64,000 nucleotides of DNA from positions 186,001 to 250,000 of the forward strand of contig JAEYZG010000018.1 of assembly GCA_023428135.1 (NCBI GenBank). Reading direction: 5' to 3'. Positions within the stretch are counted from its first letter, which is position 1. Each line of letters begins with the position of its first letter. Shown piece after piece: positions 9,629 to 18,779 of the stretch. The notes under the pieces were generated by a model. It was given only the letters and a program-made list of their open reading frames with translations. It did no database searches and was not told the origin of the DNA. The stretch comes from Bacteroidota bacterium. GTDB lineage: Bacteria > Bacteroidota > Bacteroidia > Cytophagales > Cytophagaceae. Both the position numbers and the translations under genes were made by a program.

Positions 9629-9886
9629 TTACTTCTTTAGTTCGCCTGCCTTTGTGAAGAAATCAATAAGCAGATAAAAGATCTCTGATGTGTTTTTCAG
9701 ATCAGAGCAATACACATCGTTCTCTGCATAGTAGATGTACATGAAGAAGACATAGATCAAGACCTTGTTCATGTCCTGCGGTGTAATCAGCTTGAGCAGA
9801 CTGTCCAGCTCATCGATGATTTCCTGATTGAGTACAGTGTCTTCCTGTAAGATAACAGCTACTCTCTTTAATGGATCTGTTTCCAT
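9629..9886 (-). CDS. Small acidic hypothetical protein (85 residues)
   Basis: I do not recognise a family. The product starts METDPLKRVAVILQEDTVLN, is acidic and mostly helical, and has an aromatic-rich helix (YVFFMYIYYAEND) near the middle. It has no signal peptide or obvious membrane segment. Support for it being real comes from the nearby diverged copy at 9451-9530 that keeps the same C-terminal residues, indicating past selection on the protein sequence. Its 5' side is a long noncoding region with strong inverted repeats. It is a single-gene unit convergent with the restriction operon. Confidence 0.55.
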   Translation of the reverse strand: METDPLKRVAVILQEDTVLNQEIIDELDSLLKLITPQDMNKVLIYVFFMYIYYAENDVYCSDLKNTSEIFYLLIDFFTKAGELKK

Positions 9887-9939
9887 AAATGTTTGTTGGG
9901 TTTTGTGCTTCGTTCCGCAAGCGGGTTAAAAATTAAGAC

Positions 9940-10093
9940 AAAAAAATTGCGTGGAACAGTAGCTACTTGCCAGAGGTACCGCGAAGAACCCAAACACAAT
10001 AGCTACGCCCACGCAAAAGCGGAACACCAGCTATTCTTGTGTTTTGGAAAATTCGCGGTTTTCTGACAAAGAATATGCTAACGCAATTTTTTT
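9940..10093. repeat. Nested inverted-repeat region, candidate structured RNA or recombination site
   Basis: A 13-base arm at 9940-9952 is the exact reverse complement of 10081-10093. The inner bases 9947-9954 (TTGCGTGG) also pair exactly with 10009-10016 (CCACGCAA), so two alternative stems compete for the same arm. Within the inner stem GTAGCTAC (9959-9966) faces TAGCTAC (10000-10006). TTCCGC at 9913-9918 and GCGGAA at 10019-10024 are also complementary. I do not recognise an RNA family. An attC-like or mobile-element end is possible, but no integrase is nearby. Confidence 0.5.
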
Positions 10094-10171
10094 ATATGTA
10101 AAAGTCTTTTAGTCTGGACTCTATTCGATACGCATTAAAGGGGTTAGGTTGAACGAGGCAAAGATAGGGAA

Positions 10172-10245
10172 AAAGTTGAAAGTTGAAAGTCAAAAGTTTA
10201 AAGTGAAAAAAAGTTAAAAGCAGAAAGGGTAAAGCTTAAAGTAAA
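10172..10245. repeat. Low-complexity AAAGTT-type repeat
   Basis: Degenerate tandem sequence made of A-rich units resembling AAAGTTGAAAGT and AAAGTTTAAAGT. A related run lies at 22627-22665 after the dcp gene, so this is a dispersed simple repeat of the genome rather than a unique site. Confidence 0.5.
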
Positions 10246-10501
10246 AATAAGAGAAGGGTTAGGATGAGGTCCATTTGCCTTAATTCGGGAACTAAATATC
10301 TATCCAAATAACCCTTATACTCCATAACCAGGCAATAATTGCTAACCATTTGATTAACAGTGATATTTTTTTAATGCATTATCCCGATTATAATTAATCT
10401 GTTTTTCAGGAGTTTATTTCATTCTTGTTTTGTTTTGTGAGGTGAGGTTTCTTTTCTCATCAAAATAAGGTAACTTTTACAATAAACGATCGGAAATACT
10501 A

Positions 10502-13500
10502 ATGCTATCGGACAAATTTCATCCTGCTGTTGCTTCCTGGTTTACCCAAACCTTTACTCAGCCCACTAGTGTGCAGAGTCAGGCCTGGAATGAGATTAAA
10601 AAAGGAAAATCTGTTTTAATTGCAGCTCCGACAGGGTCTGGTAAAACGCTGGCTTCTTTTATGTCTGCCATTGATGACCTTGTAAAGCAAGGTTGTAATG
10701 GAGCGCTGGAAGATGCAACACAGGTCGTTTATATTTCTCCTCTTAAGGCCCTTAGTAATGATATAGAACGAAACCTTCAACTGCCGTTAAAGGGAATTTC
10801 AGAAGAACTCGTCAAAACGGGTTGTCCTGATGTAAAGATCAGAGTGGGAGTCAGGACAGGAGATACAACCACTGTTGAGCGCAGTTCAATGATCCGGAAG
10901 CCCCCTCATATCATTGTAACCACTCCTGAATCTCTTTATTTATTGCTTACAAGTGTAAACGGAAGGAAAATACTATCAACTGTAAAATCAGTAATCGTTG
11001 ATGAGATACACAGTATTGTAGGCAGTAAAAGAGGAAGTCATTTGTCTTTGTCACTTGAACGACTTCAGCATCTTACCGGAAACAAACTGATAAGAATAGG
11101 AATTTCTGCTACCCAGAAACCAATAGAAAAGGTAGCTGACTTTTTGATGGGGAATGCCCAAAAGAGACCGTGTAAGATCATCAATACAGGTCATAAAAGG
11201 GCGATGGATCTAACAATAGAGGTGCCAGGTTCACCTCTTACATCTGTTATGTCACATGAAGTATGGGGGGAAATTTATAACAGATTAGAGACATTAATTC
11301 TTGAACATAAGACTACCTTAATTTTCGTCAATACAAGAAGGCTTGCGGAACGGCTTGCACTGCATTTAACGGAGCGACTAGGTCCTTCTGCCGTAACTGC
11401 GCATCATGGCAGTATGTCCAAGGATCAAAGGTTTGATGCAGAACAGAGATTAAAATCAGGAAGTTTAAAAGCTCTGGTTGCTACCTCTTCACTGGAGTTA
11501 GGAATTGATATCGGATTTGTAGACCTGGTTTGTCAGATAAGTTCACCCAGGTCCATTGCTGCATTCCTCCAAAGAGTGGGGCGTTCTGGTCACTCCGTGG
11601 AAGGCAGACCTAAGGGGATGCTGTTTCCTCTTACAAGAGATGAGCTTCTGGAATGCGCTGCTATATTTGATTCAGTCAGAAGAGGGGAACTGGATGCAAT
11701 CGTGATGCCTGAAAAGCCTGTTGATATCCTGGCCCAGCAAATTGTTGCCGAAGTGGCTTCTGAAGAGCAGGATGAGGATGCTCTTTATGAAATGTGTCGA
11801 AATGCCTATCCATTCAGGGAGCTTACAAGAGAAGCGTTTGATGAAATCATCAACATGCTTTCGGACGGTTTTACAACGAGAAGAGGAAAAAGAGGGGCTT
11901 ATATTTTTCATGATGTAGTTCATAAGAAACTGAGAGCCAGAAAAGGAGCAAGATTAACAGCCATCGTCAATGGTGGCGCAATTCCTGATAATTTTGACTT
12001 TGACGTTATAAAAGAACCTGAAAATATTTTCGTAGGAACATTAAATGAAGATTTCGCTATTGAGAGTTTACCTGGTGATATCTTTCAGCTGGGCAATGCT
12101 TCCTACAGAATCACAAGAATAGAAAACAGTAAAGTAAAAGTAGAAGATGCCGCAGGTCAGCCTCCTTCATTGCCTTTCTGGCTTGGAGAGGGTCCCGGAA
12201 GGACAACAGAGTTATCCGATGCCGTATCAAGAATCCGGGAGACTGTTTCGGATCTTATTGGTGAAGTAGATGAGTTTTCATTAAAGGATGAAGACAACAA
12301 TTCCTGGAAAACCAAAGGAATTGATTGGCTGGTAAATGAAGTGGGGCTTTGTGAAGCAGGAGCAGACCAGCTGGTGACTTATCTCGCATTATCCAAAGTC
12401 GCACTTGGCACCGTGCCTACTCAGAAAAGGCTGGTATTAGAACGCTTTTTTGATGAAGCAGGAGATATGCATCTCATTGTACATTCTCCTTTTGGAAACA
12501 GGGTAAACAGAGGTTGGGGATTGTCTTTGAGAAAAAGATTTTGCAAGAAATTTAACTTTGAGCTTCAGGCTGCTGCTACGGAAGATGCCATCATCCTTTC
12601 CCTGGGCTCCACGCACAGCTTTCCACTGGAAGAAGTTTTTAATTATCTGAAAGAACAATCGGTTGAAAAAATATTAATTCAGGCCTTACTTGATTCACCG
12701 ATCTTTGAGATCAGATGGAGGTGGAATGCCAGTGTGGCATTGGCAGTTTTGAGAAGGAGAGGCGGTCAGAAGATGCCTCCACAGCTACAGCGCATGCAGT
12801 CAGAGGACCTTGTCGCGCTGGTATTTCCTGATCAGTTAGCCTGTTTTGAAAATATTCAGGGAGAAAGAGAAGTTCCCGATCATCCTTTGGTAAATCAGAC
12901 AATCCATGATTGCCTTACAGAGGCAATGGATATTGATTTGCTGAAAGACGTCTTAAAGAGAATAGAAAAAAGAGAAGTAGAACTTGTTGCCAAAGACCTT
13001 CGCGAGCCATCTCCGCTTGCTCAGGAAATTCTCACCGCAAGACCTTATGCATTTTTGGACGATGCTCCGCTTGAGGAAAGAAGAACCAGAGCTGTATTAA
13101 GCAGAAGATGGCTTGACGCTTCTGAAGCTGATGATCTGGGCAGACTGGATGCTGCTGCTATTGAACTTGTAAAGTCAGAAGCCTGGCCCGTTGCATCTTC
13201 ATCAGATGAACTGCAGGACGCATTAAGCATGCTTGCTTATATTACCGAAGAAGAAATGAAACGAGGAGATGGCAGATTTAACTGGGATGAGTTTTTCCAG
13301 GTTCTGGTCAAAGAACAACGTGCAGGCATATTTAAAACTATTAATGGTAATAAACTTTGGATTTCTATCGACCGGGTTCCGCAATATGAATCGGTTTATC
13401 AGGATTTCAGATTAACTCCTTCTTTACCTGTTCCTGAAAGATTAAGAGAAAAGAAATGGACGAAAGAAGATGCTCTCAAGGAAATAGTCAGAGGAAGGCT

Positions 13501-14842
13501 TGAAGGTCTTGGACCTGTTACGGAAGAGGAACTGGCAAGTCAGATGGACGTTTCGAGAAGTGACATGAATTATGCCATGCTCTCGTTAGAACAGGAGGGA
13601 TTTGTATTTCGTGGTACTTTTAATTCTGGAGCCAAATCTGTTGAATGGTGCGAGAGAAGACTTTTATCAAGGATTCACAGATACACACTTCAAAAGCTCA
13701 GAAAAGAAATTGAAGCTGTATCTCCCGCAGATTTTATGCGGTATCTTATCGAATGGCAAGGCTTGTCTGCGGAGCAGGCAGAGGGACCACTTGCTGTGGA
13801 AACTGTTCTCTCAAAGCTGGAGGGGTTTGAAGCTTCATCTGCAGCCTGGGAGTCAGAGATACTTCCGTCAAGAGTTGTCAATTACAATCATACATGGCTG
13901 GACTATTGCTGTATGAGTGGGAAATATGTCTGGGGAAGAATAGGTAAAGCAGATGGTGCTGTTAAAAAGCTTAATTCACCGATCAAGACAACTCCCGTCA
14001 TGCTGGTGTCAAGGAAAAATGCTGAAGTATGGAAATATGATGCGGGCAATAATTATGCTCCTGAGCTTTCATCAAAAGCCTTGCAGGTGGTGAATTTTCT
14101 GAAGGAAAGAGGAGCTTCCTTCTTTGAAGATATTGCAACAGGAACAAGATTATTCGATTCCCAGACAGAAGAAGCGATTGCAGAGCTTGTATCAGCTGGA
14201 ATTGTAAGTTCTGATAGCTTTACAGGGCTACGTGCTTTATTGGTTCCATCAAAATATAAACTGGAATCATCTACAAGAAGAACCGTGCCATTTACAATGA
14301 ACGACTCAGGAAGGTGGAGCCTTATCAGAAATGAGTTTCATGAAGAGCCTTCCAGGGAAAGGTTTCTGGCGATGACAGCCAATGTATTGTTGAAGCGGTA
14401 CGGAGTTGTATTCAGGAAGCTTGTTGAACAAGAATCAATAATACCACCTTGGAGAGATCTTGTCAGAACGTTCAGGAAAATGGAAGCCAGAGGTGAAATA
14501 AGAGGTGGTCGTTTTGTGGATGGTGTCTGGGGAGAGCAGTTTGCATTGCCGGAAGCAGTTACAATGCTTCGGGACATTCGCAAAAAAGAATTGAAAGGAT
14601 CGATAGTTGTCATCTCTGCTGTAGATCCGTTAAACCTTACAGGTGTATTGCTTCCGGGAAAAAGAGTTTCAGGATACTTTGGAAACAGGATATTGTTGAA
14701 AGATGGTTTGCCTGTAGCAGTGCTGGAAGGAGGAGAAGTCAAATTTTTTCAAGAGTTTGAAAAAATGGAAAAATGGGAGCTTCAAAATCTGCTTATCCGT
14801 AAGCATATAGCCCCTGAGCTACGAACCTATCTGGGCGTTTAA
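10502..14842 (+). CDS. lhr: Lhr-type large ATP-dependent helicase
   Basis: Superfamily-2 helicase of the long Lhr class, probably acting on DNA or RNA-DNA hybrids in repair. Walker A GSGKT is at residues 45-49 and DEIH at 167-170. SLELGIDIG and QRVGRSGH, the motif V and VI region, lie near 340-370. The following winged-helix and Lhr-core domain and a long C-terminal extension bring the protein to 1446 residues, close to the ~1500 of the E. coli protein, so it is the full-length form. It stands alone between noncoding DNA and the MTHFR-like gene about 100 bases downstream. The start at 10502 fits the conserved N-terminus (FHPAVASWF). No damage is visible. Confidence 0.93.
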   Translation: MLSDKFHPAVASWFTQTFTQPTSVQSQAWNEIKKGKSVLIAAPTGSGKTLASFMSAIDDLVKQGCNGALEDATQVVYISPLKALSNDIERNLQLPLKGISEELVKTGCPDVKIRVGVRTGDTTTVERSSMIRKPPHIIVTTPESLYLLLTSVNGRKILSTVKSVIVDEIHSIVGSKRGSHLSLSLERLQHLTGNKLIRIGISATQKPIEKVADFLMGNAQKRPCKIINTGHKRAMDLTIEVPGSPLTSVMSHEVWGEIYNRLETLILEHKTTLIFVNTRRLAERLALHLTERLGPSAVTAHHGSMSKDQRFDAEQRLKSGSLKALVATSSLELGIDIGFVDLVCQISSPRSIAAFLQRVGRSGHSVEGRPKGMLFPLTRDELLECAAIFDSVRRGELDAIVMPEKPVDILAQQIVAEVASEEQDEDALYEMCRNAYPFRELTREAFDEIINMLSDGFTTRRGKRGAYIFHDVVHKKLRARKGARLTAIVNGGAIPDNFDFDVIKEPENIFVGTLNEDFAIESLPGDIFQLGNASYRITRIENSKVKVEDAAGQPPSLPFWLGEGPGRTTELSDAVSRIRETVSDLIGEVDEFSLKDEDNNSWKTKGIDWLVNEVGLCEAGADQLVTYLALSKVALGTVPTQKRLVLERFFDEAGDMHLIVHSPFGNRVNRGWGLSLRKRFCKKFNFELQAAATEDAIILSLGSTHSFPLEEVFNYLKEQSVEKILIQALLDSPIFEIRWRWNASVALAVLRRRGGQKMPPQLQRMQSEDLVALVFPDQLACFENIQGEREVPDHPLVNQTIHDCLTEAMDIDLLKDVLKRIEKREVELVAKDLREPSPLAQEILTARPYAFLDDAPLEERRTRAVLSRRWLDASEADDLGRLDAAAIELVKSEAWPVASSSDELQDALSMLAYITEEEMKRGDGRFNWDEFFQVLVKEQRAGIFKTINGNKLWISIDRVPQYESVYQDFRLTPSLPVPERLREKKWTKEDALKEIVRGRLEGLGPVTEEELASQMDVSRSDMNYAMLSLEQEGFVFRGTFNSGAKSVEWCERRLLSRIHRYTLQKLRKEIEAVSPADFMRYLIEWQGLSAEQAEGPLAVETVLSKLEGFEASSAAWESEILPSRVVNYNHTWLDYCCMSGKYVWGRIGKADGAVKKLNSPIKTTPVMLVSRKNAEVWKYDAGNNYAPELSSKALQVVNFLKERGASFFEDIATGTRLFDSQTEEAIAELVSAGIVSSDSFTGLRALLVPSKYKLESSTRRTVPFTMNDSGRWSLIRNEFHEEPSRERFLAMTANVLLKRYGVVFRKLVEQESIIPPWRDLVRTFRKMEARGEIRGGRFVDGVWGEQFALPEAVTMLRDIRKKELKGSIVVISAVDPLNLTGVLLPGKRVSGYFGNRILLKDGLPVAVLEGGEVKFFQEFEKMEKWELQNLLIRKHIAPELRTYLGV

Positions 14843-14944
14843 TTTCTTGTATATGAGTTAATTTTACCGAACTTGACATTAGATATTCTGATTTAATAAA
14901 TTTATTTGTTACTTTTAGCTTTTGAAGATTAAGAACCAGAACTA

Positions 14945-15868
14945 ATGTTGACATACGGTATTACTCCTCCTAAAGCAAAAAATGCTGAAGAACGCATTCT
15001 GGAAATTGCAGAGAAGCAAATAGACAGGATTAAAGGTCTTGATGCTGATGCGTTGATCATTTATGATATTCAAGATGAATCTGACAGGATTTCAGATAGC
15101 AGGCCATATCCGTTTTTGCCTACACTAGACCCTAAAGTATATTCGGATGTCTATCTGAAAGATTTAACACTTCCTAAAATCCTATTCAGATCTGTAGGGA
15201 ATTATTCACCGGAATTGCTGCAGGCGGAACTTAATGAGGCTTGTAACAATCAAAATTATGTGTTTGTAGGAGCTTCTTCACAAAATCAAAAAGTGCAGCT
15301 TACTCTGGATGATGCCTATCAGCTGTGCCAAAATGCTAATAGGAATATTCGTCTGGGTGGTATTATGATCCCGGAAAGACATCAGAAGAAAAGTGATGAA
15401 CATATCAGAGTGAAGAATAAGATCAACAATGGATGTGAGTTTTTTATTTCTCAGGCAGTCTATCATAGTGAGGCTTCCAAAAACTTTCTATCTGATTATT
15501 ACTATCTTTTCGAAACAATATCGGAAAAGATGAGGCCAATCATTTTTACACTTACGTTATGCGGTTCGCCTAAAACACTTGAATTCCTTAAGTGGCTTGG
15601 TGTATCTGTGCCTAAGTGGGTTGAAAATGAATTGCTGAATTCTAAAAACATTCTGGAGAAATCATTTGATGTCAGCTATCAGATATACAAAGAACTACAT
15701 GAGTTTGCAATGGACAAAAATATTCCTGTAGGCTTTAATATTGAAAGTGTTTCCATTAATAAGGAAGAGATTGAGGCATCTGTCGAGTTGTTTGAAAAGG
15801 TGAGTAAAGATTACAGAATTGCACAACCTAAACATAGTAGTATACTTGCAGATACGGCATCGGTTTAA
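14945..15868 (+). CDS. Methylenetetrahydrofolate reductase-like TIM-barrel protein
   Basis: Resembles the MetF/MTHFR fold, which binds FAD and folate in one-carbon metabolism. Supporting segments are LGGIMIPERHQ near residue 139 and NNGCEFFISQAVYH near 160, matching the family's GGIxxP and GADFFISQ elements. The C-terminal half (IIFTLTLCGSPKTLEFLKWLGVSVP) corresponds to the substrate-side helices. The N-terminus (YGITPPK) is close to the usual SxEfxPPK, but the catalytic glutamate position is replaced. It may therefore be a divergent family member rather than a housekeeping MetF. A strong terminator follows at 15890-15924. The gene is monocistronic. Confidence 0.7.
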   Translation: MLTYGITPPKAKNAEERILEIAEKQIDRIKGLDADALIIYDIQDESDRISDSRPYPFLPTLDPKVYSDVYLKDLTLPKILFRSVGNYSPELLQAELNEACNNQNYVFVGASSQNQKVQLTLDDAYQLCQNANRNIRLGGIMIPERHQKKSDEHIRVKNKINNGCEFFISQAVYHSEASKNFLSDYYYLFETISEKMRPIIFTLTLCGSPKTLEFLKWLGVSVPKWVENELLNSKNILEKSFDVSYQIYKELHEFAMDKNIPVGFNIESVSINKEEIEASVELFEKVSKDYRIAQPKHSSILADTASV

Positions 15869-15889
15869 GATATAGATTTATGATTCTGA

Positions 15890-15924
15890 AAACACCTGCC
15901 GGAATTTTGGCAGGTGTTTTTTTT
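15890..15924 (+). terminator. Rho-independent terminator after MTHFR-like gene
   Basis: AACACCTGCC (15891-15900) pairs with GGCAGGTGTT (15909-15918) across a short loop and is followed by a run of eight T. Confidence 0.85.
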
Positions 15925-15933
15925 ATGAATTAG

Positions 15934-16156
15934 CTCCTGAAGGATATAGGCGTCACCTTAACATTGTTTAGTAAACCACAATTAGCTGTTTTGTCATTCT
16001 GAGCCCTGCGAAGGATCTGATAGTCACAAAATAATTTATTCTTTAAACCATCATTATGCCAGATAGCTTAATTCCATTTATTCTGATAGCTCAGATGCTT
16101 CACAAGTTCAGCATGACAAAGGATAGACTCCTTAAGTTGACGGTCATGTCCATCAG
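15934..16156. repeat. MITE-like repeat, copy 1
   Basis: An ~223-base element with imperfect terminal inverted repeats: 15934-15961 is nearly complementary to 16132-16156. Its reverse complement matches the element at 24154-24389 over nearly the full length, including the internal segments TGTCATGCTGAACTTGTGAA and CAGATCCTTCGCAG. It carries no gene and occupies most of the 381-base space before the PPOX gene. Confidence 0.75.
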
Positions 16157-16249
16157 TAGAAGGATTAGAGATGAGGCTTATTTTATTTAAAAAGTTATGA
16201 ATGATTCATCAGGCAACATCCATATATCCTGTAAGTTTAAATTTTCAAT

Positions 16250-16882
16250 ATGCAAAAGACAGAAAAGACAACCCCAAGCAGATACGCCAATCAGCGTATG
16301 CATTATTCGGAAGAAGTAATCTTTCCGATTCTGGATGAAGCATTGTTCTGCATTGTCAGCTATTCATTGAACAATGAGCCTTATTCTATTCCGACAGCCT
16401 TTGTGAGAGAAGGCTCTAAGCTTTACATTCACGGTTCTGTAGGAAGCCATTTTTTGAGACAACTTACACCTGGTACTCCTGTTTGCATATCAGTAATGCT
16501 GGCGGACTCATTGGTAGTGGCTAAGTCTGCTTTTCACCATTCTGTGAATTACAGATCTGTGATCATTTTTTCCAAGAGTGAGCTCATTGATGACTATGAT
16601 CTCAAAGCTGATTTTTTCAAAAAACTGACAGAGAAAATGGTGCCGGGAAGCTGGGATTACCTGCGTCCTATGAAAACCAGTGAGGTCAATAAAACGATGC
16701 TTATTGCTTTCGAGATCAACGAAGCTTCAGCAAAGGTAAGAAATGCTGCTCCAAGTGATGATGAAGAAGATATGGATCTTCCGATATGGTCGGGCCTTAT
16801 TCCTATTCCACCTAAAAGACTGGCGCCGATTCCAGATGAATCTAGTAAAAATATTCCATTGCCGGAGCATCTTAAGTTCTAA
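16250..16882 (+). CDS. Pyridoxamine 5'-phosphate oxidase-family FMN-binding protein
   Basis: Small split-beta-barrel flavin-binding protein of the PPOX-like group (often annotated flavin-nucleotide-binding or Nim-like). Visible features are SRYANQRMHYSEEVIFPILDEA, giving the typical entry helix (the first five residues shown are part of it), then IPTAFVREGSKLYIHGSVGS, which matches the family's IPxxyxxdgdxlYfHgs strand pair. HHSVNYRSVIIF follows. The substrate is unknown. It is a single gene: the MITE-like repeat lies upstream and the damaged DUF3857 gene downstream. Confidence 0.82.
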   Translation: MQKTEKTTPSRYANQRMHYSEEVIFPILDEALFCIVSYSLNNEPYSIPTAFVREGSKLYIHGSVGSHFLRQLTPGTPVCISVMLADSLVVAKSAFHHSVNYRSVIIFSKSELIDDYDLKADFFKKLTEKMVPGSWDYLRPMKTSEVNKTMLIAFEINEASAKVRNAAPSDDEEDMDLPIWSGLIPIPPKRLAPIPDESSKNIPLPEHLKF

Positions 16883-16918
16883 GGTTTTGTGATATAGAAT
16901 CAGAGCCCATCTTTTTTT

Positions 16919-16926
16919 TACATTTG
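16919..16926 (+). promoter_or_regulatory. Candidate -7 promoter element TACATTTG
   Basis: Exact match to the Bacteroidota -7 consensus TAnnTTTG. A correctly spaced -33 element is not evident. It lies 15 bases before the start of the DUF3857-like coding similarity at 16941, suggesting the promoter survives although the start codon of that gene does not. Confidence 0.4.
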
Positions 16927-17162
16927 TACTAAACTTTTAGGCTCAGCATTCTTTAAAATGGGGGAAACCAAGTAAAGAAGAAATTCAATTAAATGTCTGT
17001 AGCTTTGATAGTTCGGCCAATGCAGTAGTACTGGCAGAGACGGGGCATATAAGGTTTATAAATAATTTTGTTTATCTGGAAATATATAAGAAAGTTAAGA
17101 TACTTAATTCTAAAGGTCTTGATTATGCAACGGTTGAGATTCCCTATCAGGTTAAATATAAT

Positions 17163-18779
17163 ATGGACGATGTACAAGACCTGAAAGCACAGACAATCAA
17201 TATAGAGAATGGAGTTCCTGTTATCACCCAGCTGGTTAAGGATCAGATATTTACTCAGACACCAGATCCATGGATGGAAGAAAAGAAATTTACTTTTCCG
17301 GGAGTGAAAGATGGGTCAATTCTGGAATACAAGTACACGCTTGTAACTAAGAGAATTAAATACCTGAAAGATTGGTGTTTTCAGAATAAAATTCCAACAT
17401 TATTTAGCGAGTTAAAAGCAGAAATTCCGTTGGAGCTGCAATATAACGTAATACTTAGCGGAAATATGCTTCTTGACAAGTATAAAAATGCTTCACCTAA
17501 AGATAATACATGGTCTTTAAAAAATATTCCGGGATATGAGCATGAAAATTTTGTTTATTGTTATGATGATTATATAAACCAGATTCAGTTTCAGTTAAAT
17601 AGCTACTACAAAATTGAGCGTTACGGGGGGGAAGATAAAAGCGTTCTGCAAAGTTGGGATGAACTTGCTACAGAGGTCACTGAAGACTATTCTATATATT
17701 TGGGGAAAGCGGGAATTGCAAAGGAATTGCTGTTACAGATAGTAAATATAAAAGACTCCAGGGAAGACGCATTGGTAAAGATTTTCAAGTTTGTTCAAAA
17801 CTTCAATTTAACTTATTACAGTAAATATCCGATTCAGAAAATATCTGATCTGATAAAAACAAGATCAGGAAACTCCGCAGAAATAAATCTATTGTTATGC
17901 TTGTTGCTAAACGAAGCCGGTATTCCAGCTAATCCTGTCCTGATATCCACTAAAAGACATGGAAAAGTAACGAAACAATTCCCTCAACTGGATCAGTTTA
18001 ACCACGTCATGGTTACAGTTTCAGAAAAGGATAGCAGTTATACATTTTTGGATGCCGTAAGTAATAGTTCCAATTATCATCTCCTGCCAGCTGATCATAT
18101 AAACTATTGGGGATTTATGTTGGATGGCTCTAACAGCCGATGGCTAAAAGTTGATTATCCTACTGAAGGTAAGGAAGGCTATCTTGTTACTTATAATTTA
18201 GAACCTGATAGAGTTAAAATAAAATTTAATGGAAAATATTCAGGATACTCTGCTCTGAAAAAACGGGAAACCCAAAAAAATAATACTGTTAAAGGGCCTT
18301 TGTTTTCTCTCGAAAATGTAACAATCAAAAAAGATAGTTCTACCATTCTTAATCTGGAAAATGAATATGAAGACTATTCTGAAAGTTACTATTATTCTTC
18401 TCCATCCAGATCTGCAGGGAAGTTGTTTCTTAATCTGAATCTGTTTGAACATCAAAATCCTTTTAAACAGAAGGAGCGGCAGTTTCCGGTAGAAATGGAG
18501 TACCCATATAGTATTAACAGTACTGTTGTTATCGCATTATCACAAGGAGACGTAGCTACTGTGTTACCTAAAAGCATATCTATAGCTTTGCAGAACGAAG
18601 GTGTTCAGTATGGTAAGTTTATTTATAAAGTAGCCAGTGATGATAAAAATATCAGGGTCTCTATCAAATGGGAAATGTCTGAGACTATTATACCTCAGGA
18701 TTATTATGGTTTTCTTAAAGATTTTACCAATAAAGTAATTTCTAAATTAAACGAACCTATTGTTATTGAGAGGAAGTAA
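17163..18779 (+). CDS. DUF3857 / transglutaminase-like domain protein, 5' end damaged
   Basis: Member of the Bacteroidota DUF3857 plus transglutaminase-like family, exported proteins of unknown function. The first in-frame ATG is 17163, but the same frame is open back to 16941. It reads KWGKPSKEEI and FDSSANAVVLAETG, the usual mature N-terminus, preceded by A-Q as after a signal peptidase site. No start codon or signal peptide precedes it: a TAG lies at 16938 and there is no ATG between the previous gene and 16941. In the transglutaminase region the catalytic cysteine position reads SGNSAEINLLL, so the protein is probably not an active transglutaminase. It shares one base with the next DUF3857 gene. 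It may be a pseudogene. Confidence 0.65.
   Translation: MDDVQDLKAQTINIENGVPVITQLVKDQIFTQTPDPWMEEKKFTFPGVKDGSILEYKYTLVTKRIKYLKDWCFQNKIPTLFSELKAEIPLELQYNVILSGNMLLDKYKNASPKDNTWSLKNIPGYEHENFVYCYDDYINQIQFQLNSYYKIERYGGEDKSVLQSWDELATEVTEDYSIYLGKAGIAKELLLQIVNIKDSREDALVKIFKFVQNFNLTYYSKYPIQKISDLIKTRSGNSAEINLLLCLLLNEAGIPANPVLISTKRHGKVTKQFPQLDQFNHVMVTVSEKDSSYTFLDAVSNSSNYHLLPADHINYWGFMLDGSNSRWLKVDYPTEGKEGYLVTYNLEPDRVKIKFNGKYSGYSALKKRETQKNNTVKGPLFSLENVTIKKDSSTILNLENEYEDYSESYYYSSPSRSAGKLFLNLNLFEHQNPFKQKERQFPVEMEYPYSINSTVVIALSQGDVATVLPKSISIALQNEGVQYGKFIYKVASDDKNIRVSIKWEMSETIIPQDYYGFLKDFTNKVISKLNEPIVIERK

Larger units (their letters stand above)
9887..10501. other. Noncoding region with nested inverted repeats and low-complexity A-rich DNA
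   Basis: No gene is visible. 9901-10093 contains strong inverted repeats (separate entry). 10172-10245 is low-complexity sequence built from variants of AAAGTTTAAAGT and AAAGTTGAAAGT. A similar run occurs at 22627-22665. The last ~100 bases lead into the Lhr helicase gene, and I could not pick a confident promoter there. Confidence 0.5.

Noticed and set aside
9901..10093. tRNA gene or integron attC site
   Set aside because: No cloverleaf with a credible anticodon arm could be made, and no integrase or cassette array is nearby; kept only as an inverted-repeat region.
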